Source: Brevundimonas basaltis (GTDB lineage Bacteria; Pseudomonadota; Alphaproteobacteria; Caulobacterales; Caulobacteraceae). From it: a DNA stretch of 64,000 bases. The stretch spans positions 768,998-832,997 of the forward strand of contig NZ_JACHFZ010000001.1 of NCBI RefSeq assembly GCF_014202075.1, written 5' to 3'. Below are positions 1 through 8,429 of the stretch, piece by piece (positions within the stretch are counted from its first letter, which is position 1; each line of letters begins with the position of its first letter). The translations under genes and the position numbers were made by a program. Under the pieces are notes generated by a model that was not told where the DNA came from, searched no databases, and was given only the letters and a program-made list of their open reading frames with translations.

Positions 1-665
1 AAATTCCCCGCCGCCACATCGTTCCAGTCCAGAATCCGCGTCTCGTCGCTCAGGCCCACGTCAGCCAGACCCGCCTGGATCAGCCTCTGGGTCACGCCCG
101 CCAATATCGGCGCCCGAGGCCAGGTCACCACGTCTCCCCGGACAAAGCCGATATTCCACAGCGTGCCCTCGGAAAACGCGCCCTCCCGATCCGCGAACAG
201 GGCGTCGTCGAACCCTTCGGCCCGCGCCCGCCGCCGCGCCGTCAGCAGGTCCATGTTCGCCGCGTGCTTCAAGTGCGGCGCGATCCGTTCATGCCGCTGC
301 ACCTGCAACCGCAGGCTCCCGGCCAGCGGTGGAGGCGGGTCAAACACCGCGATCATCACGCGCGGCCGGCCGACCGAGGTCGGGTCCCGATTCGAGATCT
401 GGTCCGAGAACAGGCTGACCCGAAGCCAGCAGGTCTCTCGCGCTTCCATCGCCGCCCGCATCAGCTCAAGCAGCCGCGCCTCAGGAACCGCCTCGCCAAA
501 CAACTCGATCGAGGCGTCGCGCAGCCGCTCCAGATGCAGGTCCAGCCCCCGGGCCGCGCCGTCCTCGACGCGGAACGAGGTATAGGCCCCGTAGTTCACC
601 AAGGCCTGATGCGTCAGCGCCTCGATGGACGCCGGCTCTCCATCGATGAAGAGGGCGCGGCTCAG
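1..665 (-). CDS. Class IV aminotransferase (D-amino-acid/branched-chain aminotransferase fold), 3' part missing
   Basis: About 221 codons of a PLP-dependent class IV aminotransferase; the gene runs off the left edge. Visible family features are an N-terminal [11 protein letters not shown] block, then [14 protein letters not shown], which should contain the PLP-binding lysine, then EGFDDALF and [12 protein letters not shown], the cofactor-loop region shared with PabC and IlvE. The substrate cannot be assigned from this part. No ATG, GTG or TTG lies in frame before the conserved N-terminus. The best start is a CTG at 665-663 that shares bases with the gyrA stop (cTGA), so translation is probably coupled to gyrA. 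The nearest in-frame upstream stop lies inside the gyrA tail, so the N-terminus cannot be much longer. Confidence 0.8.
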   Translation of the reverse strand, partial: MSRALFIDGEPASIEALTHQALVNYGAYTSFRVEDGAARGLDLHLERLRDASIELFGEAVPEARLLELMRAAMEARETCWLRVSLFSDQISNRDPTSVGRPRVMIAVFDPPPPLAGSLRLQVQRHERIAPHLKHAANMDLLTARRRARAEGFDDALFADREGAFSEGTLWNIGFVRGDVVTWPRAPILAGVTQRLIQAGLADVGLSDETRILDWNDVAAGN

Positions 666-3439
666 GCCTCGCCCTCGCCGCCCTCGATCGCGCCGCCGCC
701 TGCCTCGACGTCGGCCTCATCATCCCCGCCGGAGTCCGGCAGGCGCTCGACCGAAACTACCCGTTCGCCCTCTGCCGTGCGGAAGATGGTCACGCCCTGG
801 CTGGCGCGTCCGACGATGCGGACCTGGTTCATCGGCGTGCGGATCATCTGCCCGCCGGAGGTGACCAGCAGCAGGTCGTCGTCCTCCTCGACCGGGAAGG
901 ACGCCGCCAGCCGGGTGCCGGCGCGACCGCCCAGCCCATGAGCCGTCAGCCCCTGCCCGCCCCGGCCGGTGCGCCGGTACTCATAGGCCGAGGAGCGCTT
1001 GCCGAAGCCGGTTTCGGTGACCGTCAGGATGAACTGCTCCGCCGCGCCCAGTTCGGCGATGCGCTCGACCGACAGGGCGGCGTCTCCAACCGCCTCGTCG
1101 TCGGCCTCGACTGGCGTATCGTCCTCGTCGCCGGCGGCGCGGCGCATGGCGTTGGCGTGTTTCACATAGGCGGACCGCTCTTCCGGCGTGGCGTCGACCC
1201 GGCCCAGCACGGCCATGGAGATGACCTCGTCGTCTTTCTGCAGACGGACGCCCCGCACGCCGGTCGAATCCCGGCCCTTGAACACCCGGACATCGTCGGC
1301 CTTGAAGCGGATGGCCCGCCCCAGGGCCGTCGTCAGCATGACGTCGTCGTCGGCCGTGCACAGGGCCACGCCGACCATGCGATCGTCATCTTCCAGCTTC
1401 ATGGCGATCTTGCCGGCCCGGTTGACGGTGGCGAAGTCCGACAGCTTGTTGCGGCGCACGTCACCGGACTTCGTGGCGAACATGATGTCGTAGTTGGCCC
1501 ATTCCGCCTCGTCCTCGGGCAGGGGCAAGACATTCATGATGCTGTCGCCCGGCTCGATCGGCAGCAGGTTGACGAAGGCCTTGCCGCGCGAGGTCGGCCC
1601 GCCCAGCGGCAACCGCCAGGTTTTCAGCTTGTAGGCCTTGCCGTTGGTGGCGAAGAACAGCACCGGCGTATGGGTCGAGGCCGAGAACACGCCAACCACG
1701 GCGTCGTCGTCCTTCATGGCCACGCCCGAGCGGCCCTTGCCGCCGCGATGCTGGGTCCGGTAGGCGTTCAGCGCCACCCGTTTGACGTAGCCGCCGTGGG
1801 TGACAGTCACGACCATGTCCTCGCGCGGGATCAGGTCCTCGTCTTCCAGCTCGAAATCGCCGTCGCCGATCTCGGTCCGCCGCGGCACCGCGAACTCATC
1901 CTTGACCAGCAGTAGGTCCGCGCGGATCACCGCCAAGATGTTGGCCCGGTCCGACAGCAGGGTCAGATGCCCCTGGATGGTGTCGGCCAGCTCGCGCGCC
2001 TCGCCGAAGATGTCGTCGCGGCCGAGGCCGGTCAGGCGGCTCAGCGTCAGCGCCAGAATGGCCCGCGCCTGCTCGTCCGTCAGCCTCAGCTTGTCCCCCT
2101 CGACCAGGGCCGAGCGCGGATCGGCGATCAGCTCGATCAGGGCCATCATGTCGCCGACCGGCCAGGCCTTGGCCTGCAGGCGCTCGCGCGCCTCGGACGG
2201 ATCGGCCGACGAGCGGATGATGTGGATGACCTCGTCGATATTGGCCACGGCCACGGCCAGTCCGACCAGCACGTGGCCGCGGTCCCGGGCCTTGGCCAAT
2301 TCGAACTTGATGCGGCGGACGACCACCTCTTCCCGGAACTCGAGGAAGGCCTCGAGCAGCTGGCGCAGGCCCATCTGCACCGGCCGGCCATGGTTCAGGG
2401 CCAGCATGTTGACGCCGAACGACGACTGCATCGCCGTGAAGCGCCACAGCTGGTTCAGCACCACGTCGCCCGAGGCGTCGCGCTTCAGCTCGATGACCAT
2501 CCGCATGCCGTCGCGGTCGGACTCGTCGCGGACGTCGGAAATGCCTTCGATCCGCTTCTCGCGGACCATTTCGACGATGCGCTCGATCAGGGTCTGTTTG
2601 TTGACCTGGAACGGCAGTTCGGTGACCACGATGGCCTCGCGGTCCTTGCGGATCGTCTCGATGGTCGCCTTGCCGCGCACGATGACCGAGCCGCGCCCCT
2701 CGCGCAACGCGTTCCGGGGCGCCGTCCGACCCATGATCTCGCCGCCGGTCGGGAAGTCCGGTCCGGGGACGATGTCCAGCAGGGCGTCGTCGCCGATATC
2801 CGGATTGTCCAGCAGGGCGACAGCCGCATCGACCACTTCGCCCAGATTGTGCGGCGGGATGTTGGTGGCCATGCCGACGGCGATGCCGCCCGCGCCGTTG
2901 ACCAGCAGGTTCGGGATCCGTGCCGGCAGCACCACCGGCTCGATTTCCTTCTCGTCGTAGTTCGGCTGAAAATCGACCGTATCCTTGTCGATGTCGGTTA
3001 GCAGGGCCGCCGCCGCCGGGGCCATGCGGCACTCGGTGTATCGCATCGAAGCCGGGGTATCGCCGTCGACCGAGCCGAAATTGCCCTGGCCGTCGACCAG
3101 CATCAGCCCCATCGAGAACGGCTGCGCCATGCGCACCAACGCGTGATAGACGGACAGATCGCCGTGGGGGTGGAACCGGCCCAGCACGTCTCCGACCACG
3201 CGTGCGCATTTCGAATAGCTGCGCTCCGGCGTCATTTTCGCTTCGTGCATCGAGTACAGGATGCGGCGGTGCACGGGCTTGAGCCCGTCGCGCGCGTCCG
3301 GCAGGGCGCGCGACACGATCACGCTCATGGCATAGTCGAGATACGAGCGGCGCAGCTCGTCCTCGATCGTTATGGTGGAGATATCGCCGCCTGCGCCCGA
3401 CGAAGGCGGCAGGGCGTTGTCATAGGTGTCGTCGGTCAA
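662..3439 (-). CDS. gyrA: DNA gyrase subunit A
   Basis: Breakage-reunion subunit of type II topoisomerase, 925 residues, acting with GyrB to supercoil DNA. The winged-helix core begins at [15 protein letters not shown]. The catalytic tyrosine is Tyr134 in SMRYTE, and the GyrA box reads QHRGGKG at about residue 560, which separates gyrase from topoisomerase IV. The C-terminal beta-pinwheel is followed by an acidic Gly/Glu-rich tail. The start is TTG at 3439: an in-frame TAA lies four codons upstream, and the first internal ATG is in MSVIV, inside the conserved core. The Shine-Dalgarno signal is weak. In the quinolone-determining helix the E. coli Ser83 and Asp87 positions are Leu95 and His99. 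Confidence 0.97.
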   Translation of the reverse strand: MTDDTYDNALPPSSGAGGDISTITIEDELRRSYLDYAMSVIVSRALPDARDGLKPVHRRILYSMHEAKMTPERSYSKCARVVGDVLGRFHPHGDLSVYHALVRMAQPFSMGLMLVDGQGNFGSVDGDTPASMRYTECRMAPAAAALLTDIDKDTVDFQPNYDEKEIEPVVLPARIPNLLVNGAGGIAVGMATNIPPHNLGEVVDAAVALLDNPDIGDDALLDIVPGPDFPTGGEIMGRTAPRNALREGRGSVIVRGKATIETIRKDREAIVVTELPFQVNKQTLIERIVEMVREKRIEGISDVRDESDRDGMRMVIELKRDASGDVVLNQLWRFTAMQSSFGVNMLALNHGRPVQMGLRQLLEAFLEFREEVVVRRIKFELAKARDRGHVLVGLAVAVANIDEVIHIIRSSADPSEARERLQAKAWPVGDMMALIELIADPRSALVEGDKLRLTDEQARAILALTLSRLTGLGRDDIFGEARELADTIQGHLTLLSDRANILAVIRADLLLVKDEFAVPRRTEIGDGDFELEDEDLIPREDMVVTVTHGGYVKRVALNAYRTQHRGGKGRSGVAMKDDDAVVGVFSASTHTPVLFFATNGKAYKLKTWRLPLGGPTSRGKAFVNLLPIEPGDSIMNVLPLPEDEAEWANYDIMFATKSGDVRRNKLSDFATVNRAGKIAMKLEDDDRMVGVALCTADDDVMLTTALGRAIRFKADDVRVFKGRDSTGVRGVRLQKDDEVISMAVLGRVDATPEERSAYVKHANAMRRAAGDEDDTPVEADDEAVGDAALSVERIAELGAAEQFILTVTETGFGKRSSAYEYRRTGRGGQGLTAHGLGGRAGTRLAASFPVEEDDDLLLVTSGGQMIRTPMNQVRIVGRASQGVTIFRTAEGERVVSVERLPDSGGDDEADVEAGGGAIEGGEGEA

Positions 3440-3571
3440 GGAAATCGGGCTTTAAATGGCCGGAATCGGAACGTGATCCGCTAGGGATTTTTCTAGCATC
3501 CGGGGGCTGTGGAGGCAAAGCGATCCGCCCGTCCGGGCGCCGCATGATCGCGGCCTTCGCGACCGGGAGGC

Positions 3572-4190
3572 GTGTCCAATCCCCACAATGTCTTCGACAC
3601 GGCGGCGGGCCGCTATCTGTTGGTGGTCCGCGCAGGCCCGACGATGCGAGCGGCTGATCGCCCTCCACCGCAAATCGGCGACGAACCGTCTGAGTCATGC
3701 GCGACGTGGACGGCGTCACCTCCCTGCTGACCGACCCCCAGCACAAGCGCCGCCCGGTCGTTCTGATCGAGGACGACGCCCTGTAGAAGCAGGTGGTGGC
3801 GCGGCTGGGCCGCCGCCTGATCTCGCAGATCGAAAAGGCCTTGAAGCTCAAGCCGACCCGGATCGAACGCTCTGATGGACCGCCATGACGCCGAAACCGG
3901 CGACTTCTTTCGCCCGCACCGGGACAACACCACCAAGGGCACGCCGGTTCGCCCTCTCGATCAATCTCAACGCAGACCACGAAGGCGGCGATCTCCGCTT
4001 CCCGAACACGGCGCGCGCACCTATCGCACGCCGCGGCGGAGCCTGCGTCTTCTCCTGCTCCATCCTGCTCGAAGTCACGCCCGACGCCCGCGGCGAACGC
4101 TTCGACTTCCTGCCCATTTTCTACGACAGGGCGGCCGCGCAGATCCGGGGCGAGAACCTGAATTATCTGGATCCGGCGCTGACCGCCTGA
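3572..4190 (+). pseudogene. Decayed redoxin-like / 2OG-Fe(II) oxygenase (prolyl-4-hydroxylase type)
   Basis: Pieces of one protein are scattered over three frames. In order they are SNPHNVFDTAAGRYLLVV (redoxin-like start, from 3575), RCERLIALHRK (about 3645), MRDVDGVTSLLTDPQHKRR (from 3697), a TAG stop at 3784-3786, then KQVVARLGRRLISQIEKAL, a further stop just before 3887, DAETGDFFRPHRDNTTKG (iron-binding HxD), a frame change, FALSINLNADHEGGDLRFP, another change, ARTYRTP, and GGACVFSCSILLEVTP to the end. The order and spacing fit, from memory, intact alphaproteobacterial redoxin-2OG oxygenase proteins, with the middle of the redoxin part deleted. At least four frame shifts and two stops make a functional product very unlikely. 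The N-terminal limit is uncertain because nothing recognisable precedes 3572. Confidence 0.85.
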
Positions 4191-4209
4191 GCGGGCGGTC
4201 GAGGCTTGA

Positions 4210-4818
4210 TCAGTGCCCTTGATGGGCGCCGTTCCCGCGGTGATGGGCGCACGTCACGGCAGGATTGAAGGGCGCGAAAACGCCATTGGGGTTGTCCCGA
4301 TACAGCCAAACATGACGGTCGTGATGGGGCTCGAACGAATGCGCCTCGTCTATTGGCGTGGAGGGATCATCGCTCATGGTGTCGTAGACCACACCATGGA
4401 ACGATGGCGGGGCATCATGTCCCGCCGCCTTCCAGCTTTCGGCGAAAACCAAGTTCTCGACCGCTACCAGCGCGAGCGAGCCGTCTGCCTGCGGCTCGTA
4501 GATCAGGATGGCGGGCCGAAGAAAATCGGTGTGAATGCCTGTGCCGTTCACGCGCGCCCCCGGAAGCTCCGAAAGACCGAGCAAGTCCGGTCGAAAGAAA
4601 TGAATGCCCATGGCGCCCAGCTCCGGCGGTCTGCCCATCATCGCGGCCGTATCGCAGAGGTCCATGGGATCGCGGAGATAGCCTTCGGCCAATGCTACGC
4701 TGACGTCACGGAACCGCTCGGTTGCGGCGCGAACTTCGTCCAGTGTCGGCTCACCCGGGCCTGGGTCCGCCGAGGCCAGGGCGGCGATGGCTTTGAGCAA
4801 CAGGATACCGGCGGTCAA
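4210..4818 (-). CDS. Secreted protein of unknown function
   Basis: A 202-residue protein starting TTG at 4818 with a strong Shine-Dalgarno (GGAGGAG six bases upstream), which decides the start. The hydrophobic N-terminus (AGILLLKAIAALASADPG) looks like a short signal peptide. The mature part has motifs such as MDLCDTAAMMGRP, GAMGIHFFRPDLLG, GTGIHTDF and HHDRHVWLYRDNPNGVF. The many His and Asp residues could bind metal, but no known active site was recognised. It is divergent from the LysR gene at 4963 and is a plausible target of it. Function unknown. Confidence 0.75.
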   Translation of the reverse strand: MTAGILLLKAIAALASADPGPGEPTLDEVRAATERFRDVSVALAEGYLRDPMDLCDTAAMMGRPPELGAMGIHFFRPDLLGLSELPGARVNGTGIHTDFLRPAILIYEPQADGSLALVAVENLVFAESWKAAGHDAPPSFHGVVYDTMSDDPSTPIDEAHSFEPHHDRHVWLYRDNPNGVFAPFNPAVTCAHHRGNGAHQGH

Positions 4819-4897
4819 GGCAAACTCCTCCGAATGGCAGGCCCGAACCCGGTGATTCCGGAGCGCCGGCGCCCGGCTTTCAGCAGCGAATTATGCT

Positions 4898-4916
4898 TTG
4901 CCGACAAGCTCGGCAA
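4898..4916. promoter_or_regulatory. Perfect inverted repeat between the secreted protein and the LysR gene
   Basis: TTGCCGA, five bases, TCGGCAA: seven-base perfect arms in the 144-base divergent intergenic region. Size and position fit a LysR-family operator (T-N11-A type dyad) serving both genes. It has no T-run, which argues against a terminator. Binding is inferred. Confidence 0.5.
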
Positions 4917-4962
4917 TCAACGTTCTTGCGCGGTGACTATGCGCTGTTGAATAACATATGCC

Positions 4963-5865
4963 ATGTTCGACTGGGATGATCTCAGGGTGTTCAGGGCCGT
5001 GGCTGAGGCTGGAACCACGTTGGGCGCTGCCCGCCGACTGGGTATCAGCCAGCCCACCGTTGTTCGCAGAATAGCCGGCTTCGAACGGGCGGTCGGTGTC
5101 GCCTTGTTCGAGCGCAGCCGAACAGGATACCGGCTGACCGAGGCCGGTGAGGAGCTTGTTCCCCTCGCCGAACAAGTCGGCAAGGAGGTCGAGGCGATCA
5201 ACGACATGCTGGCTTCCCGCTCGAGAAGTCTCGCCGGAACGATACGCGTCACGGCGGCGGAGCCCGTCGCCAACATGTTGCTGGCTCCGGCAGTTCTCGA
5301 TTTTCAGCGAACGAACCCGAATGTCGCGATACAGCTTCTGATCGCCGACCGATTTCTGGACCTCGCTCGAGGCGAGGCGGACGTCGCCTTGCGCGCGACA
5401 TTCAACGGCCTGGAAGATTCGAACCTCGTGGGCCGGAAGCTCGTGGATGCCCCATGGGCGGTCTACTGCAGTCGAGAATACATGGAGAACCGGGGACGCC
5501 CGTGCACTCCCCTGGAAGCAGACGGCCATCCGATCCTTAGTAGCGAGCGGTCGGCCGGCGACGCTCCTGTCATGCACTGGCTCGAAGAGGCAGTCCCAAA
5601 CGCCAAGCTGGTATGGCGTAGCAATTCACTCTCCAGTCTGCAGTCGGCGGTCCGGGCCGGCCTCGGGCTCGCGCCCTTGCCCTGCCTCCTCGGCCGGAAC
5701 GATCCGGAGCTGGTCAAATGTTTCGACGCCGGCGGAGCGGCATTCCCCGATATCTGGCTGCTTGCCCACGCCGCCGCACGGAGCCGGCCGCATATCCAGT
5801 CCTTCATCGCGGCTCTCAGCGATCACGTCATCGCCCATGCTGACCTGCTTCGCGATGAGTCATAG
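4963..5865 (+). CDS. LysR-family transcriptional regulator
   Basis: A 300-residue regulator of usual LysR length. The N-terminal winged helix-turn-helix covers roughly residues 5-62 (FRAVAEAGTTLGAARRLGISQPTVVRRI). It is followed by a linker helix and a type 2 periplasmic-binding-protein effector domain (about 92-290, starting GTIRVTAAEPVANMLLAP). The ligand cannot be predicted. It is transcribed away from the secreted-protein gene at 4210, the usual arrangement for a LysR regulator and its target, with an inverted repeat at 4898-4916 between them. The start is ATG at 4963. The following 194 bases up to 6059 hold no gene, only one copy of a short repeat at 6021. Confidence 0.92.
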   Translation: MFDWDDLRVFRAVAEAGTTLGAARRLGISQPTVVRRIAGFERAVGVALFERSRTGYRLTEAGEELVPLAEQVGKEVEAINDMLASRSRSLAGTIRVTAAEPVANMLLAPAVLDFQRTNPNVAIQLLIADRFLDLARGEADVALRATFNGLEDSNLVGRKLVDAPWAVYCSREYMENRGRPCTPLEADGHPILSSERSAGDAPVMHWLEEAVPNAKLVWRSNSLSSLQSAVRAGLGLAPLPCLLGRNDPELVKCFDAGGAAFPDIWLLAHAAARSRPHIQSFIAALSDHVIAHADLLRDES

Positions 5866-6020
5866 ACGGCGGCGCGGAGCCCCCAACACCGGGAGCCGGG
5901 CATCCGCGACGAGTTGAGTTCAGGGGCACCGGCAGTCAGCATCCCCCTGCCACACTGCGCGAGTTAGGCCATTGAAACCCTCGCCAGCCATCATCCCGCC
6001 TTGGGAACGTTCAGAAGTGT

Positions 6021-6034
6021 CGGGATGGCAGGGT
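6021..6034 (+). repeat. Single copy of the CGGGATGRCAGGGT intergenic motif
   Basis: CGGGATGGCAGGGT lies in the convergent gap between the LysR gene and the ABC exporter. It is identical to the copy at 17340-17353 and belongs to the cluster described at 17332-17605. Confidence 0.5.
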
Positions 6035-6059
6035 CTCGCGATTCTTCACTGACAGGAGG

Positions 6060-7910
6060 TCAGTCGGCCCGGAACTGCAACTCCGCCAGCCGGGCGTACA
6101 GCCCGCCGCGGGCTTTCAGCGCCGCGTGGGTCCCCTCCTCCACCACCCGACCGTCCTCCATCACCATGATGCGGTCGGCCCGGAGAACGGTGGCGAGGCG
6201 ATGGGCGATGACGATGGTGGTCCGGGTCGACATGGCCTTGTCCAGCGCCGCCTGCACCAGCCGCTCGCTCTCGGCGTCGAGCGCCGAGGTGGCCTCGTCG
6301 AGCAGCAGGATCGGGGCGTCGCGAACCAGGGCCCGGGCGATGGCCATGCGCTGGCGCTGGCCGCCAGACAGGCTCTTGCCGCGCTCGCCCAGCGGCGTGT
6401 CGAAGCCCTGCGGCAGGGCCTCCAGGAAGCCCAGCGCCTGCGCCTCTCCGGCGGCCGCGCGAAGCTCGTCCACGGTCGCCGCTTCCCGTCCGAAGCGAAT
6501 GTTTTCATTGGCCGAACCGGAAAACAGTGGCGCCTCCTGCGACACCCAGGCGAAACGGTTCCGCACCGCCGTCGGATCGGCCTCGCGCACGTCGACGCCG
6601 TCCACCGACACTACCCCGGACTGCGGGTCGTAGAAGCGCAGCAGCAGCCGGAAGACCGTGCTCTTGCCCGCCCCCGAGGGGCCCACCAGCGCCACCGTCT
6701 CGCCCGGTCGTACGGTGAGGGAAAAGCCGTTGAGCGCCGGCAGATCGGGGCGCCCCGGATAGCTGAACTGCACCGCCGACATCGACACCTCGCCAACCGG
6801 CGGCTCCGGCAGGGCGTGCGGTCGAGCTGGCGGGGCGATCGCCGGCGTGCTGCGCATCAGCTCGTCGATCCGCTCCATGGCCCCGGCGGCCTTCTGCACG
6901 TCGCCCCAGCTCTCGCCCAGCGCGCCCACGGCCCCGGCCACGAAGACCGCCAGCAGCACGAACTGCAGCAGCGCCCCCGGCGACATCCGCCCGCCGATCA
7001 CGTCCTGCGCGCCCAGCCAGAGCACCAAGGTAACCCCGCCGAACATCACCACGATGATCATCGCGGTCATCAGGGCCCGCGCCCGGATGCGGATCAGCGA
7101 GACCCCGAACGCCGCCTCCACCGCCGCGCCGAAGCGGGCGATGGCGCTCTTCTCGCGGCCAAAGGCCTGCACCGTCTCGATGGCGTCGACGCTTTCGCCG
7201 GCGAAGCCCACGGCGTTGGCGAACTTGTCCTGCGACGCCACGGTCAGCTTGCGCACCTGCCGCCCGAACAGGAAAATCGGCCCCAGCAGCAGCGGCACCA
7301 CCAGCAACACCATCCCGGTCAGCTTGGGGCTGACCACGAACAGCAGGATGGTCCCGCCGATCAGGGTCAGGAAGTTGCGCAAGGCGAAGGACACCGAGGT
7401 GGTCAGCAGCGTCTCGACCAGGGCGATGTCGGTGGTCAGGCGCGACAGCACCTCGCCCGTCCGCATCTGGGCGTAGAAGGCCGGGTCCAGCGTCAGGATG
7501 CGCTCGAACAACCCCTTGCGCACGTCGGCCACGACCCGCTCGCCGGTTTTGGTGACGAAATAATAGCGCACCGCCGTCGCCAGGCCGAGAAACAGGGCGT
7601 TCGCCCCCAGCACCATGAACCACAGGTTCAGCCGCGCCCCGCCGTCCTCGAAGCCGTTGTCGATCGCCCCGCGCGCCGACACGGTCAGGGCCAGGGAGGC
7701 GGCTGTGGACAGCGCCAGCCACAGCACCGCCATGGCCATATGGCCCTTGTGCCTGAGGGCGTAGGGCAGCAACCGGCCCAGCGGGCGGATGTCGCGCCGC
7801 TTCTCGCGCCGCTGGCCCGCCTCGCCCATCTGCTCGATCAGCAGCGCGCCGGCGCCGGGCCGTCCCCGAAGGTCGGCGGCGTCGGTCACGGGGGCGGTGG
7901 TGTCTGTCAT
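6060..7910 (-). CDS. ABC exporter half-transporter, fused membrane and ATPase domains
   Basis: A 616-residue type IV (MsbA/multidrug-like) half-transporter that would act as a homodimer in the inner membrane. Residues about 45-330 form the six-helix ABC transmembrane domain. The ATPase domain follows with Walker [11 protein letters not shown]-loop WVSQEAPLF, signature LSGGQRQR, Walker B ILLLDEAT and H-loop IAHRLAT, all intact. The first 45 residues are hydrophilic and cytoplasmic. The substrate is not predictable, since lipid and drug exporters share this layout. It stands alone between the LysR gene and rpmE, and rpmE is divergent from it. The start is ATG at 7910. Confidence 0.93.
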   Translation of the reverse strand: MTDTTAPVTDAADLRGRPGAGALLIEQMGEAGQRREKRRDIRPLGRLLPYALRHKGHMAMAVLWLALSTAASLALTVSARGAIDNGFEDGGARLNLWFMVLGANALFLGLATAVRYYFVTKTGERVVADVRKGLFERILTLDPAFYAQMRTGEVLSRLTTDIALVETLLTTSVSFALRNFLTLIGGTILLFVVSPKLTGMVLLVVPLLLGPIFLFGRQVRKLTVASQDKFANAVGFAGESVDAIETVQAFGREKSAIARFGAAVEAAFGVSLIRIRARALMTAMIIVVMFGGVTLVLWLGAQDVIGGRMSPGALLQFVLLAVFVAGAVGALGESWGDVQKAAGAMERIDELMRSTPAIAPPARPHALPEPPVGEVSMSAVQFSYPGRPDLPALNGFSLTVRPGETVALVGPSGAGKSTVFRLLLRFYDPQSGVVSVDGVDVREADPTAVRNRFAWVSQEAPLFSGSANENIRFGREAATVDELRAAAGEAQALGFLEALPQGFDTPLGERGKSLSGGQRQRMAIARALVRDAPILLLDEATSALDAESERLVQAALDKAMSTRTTIVIAHRLATVLRADRIMVMEDGRVVEEGTHAALKARGGLYARLAELQFRAD

Positions 7911-8043
7911 GGCGCGCGCCTCTTGCCCCGGAACGGCCCCCGGTGTAAACGCCGCCGCTCATTCCCGCCGCCTCCCGGCGGGTTTCTCATTTTCGCGCAT
8001 GGACGGTCGGCATCGTCACCGCGCAGAGACCGGACAACGACCC

Positions 8044-8268
8044 ATGAAGGCCGATACGCACCCCGACTACCACTTCATCACCGTGACGATGACGGATGGT
8101 ACGACCTATCAGACGCGCTCCACCTACCAGAAGGAAGGCGCCACCCTGAACCTCGACATCGATCCGCTGACGCACCCGGCCTGGACCGGCGGCAACCAGC
8201 AGCTGATGGATCGCGGCGGCCGCGTCTCGCGCTTCAACAACAAGTTCGGCGGCTTCATCAAGAAGTAG
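8044..8268 (+). CDS. rpmE: 50S ribosomal protein L31
   Basis: A 74-residue bL31 of the large ribosomal subunit, starting [19 protein letters not shown] and ending [12 protein letters not shown]. It lacks the four zinc-binding cysteines of the C+ form, so it is the zinc-independent type and should not respond to zinc starvation through metal loss. The start is ATG at 8044. A strong terminator follows the stop at 8309. Confidence 0.96.
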   Translation: MKADTHPDYHFITVTMTDGTTYQTRSTYQKEGATLNLDIDPLTHPAWTGGNQQLMDRGGRVSRFNNKFGGFIKK

Positions 8269-8308
8269 CTCTGGTTTTCGGGTCACAGTCCCGGCCAGGA
8301 AGATCACG

Positions 8309-8337
8309 AAGGCGCCGGTCCCGGGACCGGCGCCTTT
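8309..8337 (+). terminator. Rho-independent terminator after rpmE
   Basis: Perfect inverted repeat AAGGCGCCGGTCCC / GGGACCGGCGCCTTT ending in a short T-run, 40 bases after the rpmE stop. Confidence 0.85.
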
Positions 8338-8349
8338 CTGTTTGCCCGG

Positions 8350-8405
8350 AACGCCGATAACATGTCGGCGTTGGAACATTCGGGCGTAGACGCAGGATTC
8401 TGCGT
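8350..8405. promoter_or_regulatory. Two palindromes upstream of the L,D-transpeptidase gene
   Basis: AACGCCGA, seven bases, TCGGCGTT (8350-8372) is followed by ACGCAG-gatt-CTGCGT (8390-8405). The second contains GATTC at 8396-8400, a GANTC site of the kind methylated by CcrM in Caulobacterales. Both lie in the 90 bases before the start at 8430. They may be operators or mRNA hairpins. Confidence 0.4.
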
Positions 8406-8429
8406 GGAATTGGGCGAAGAGCAGCAGTT

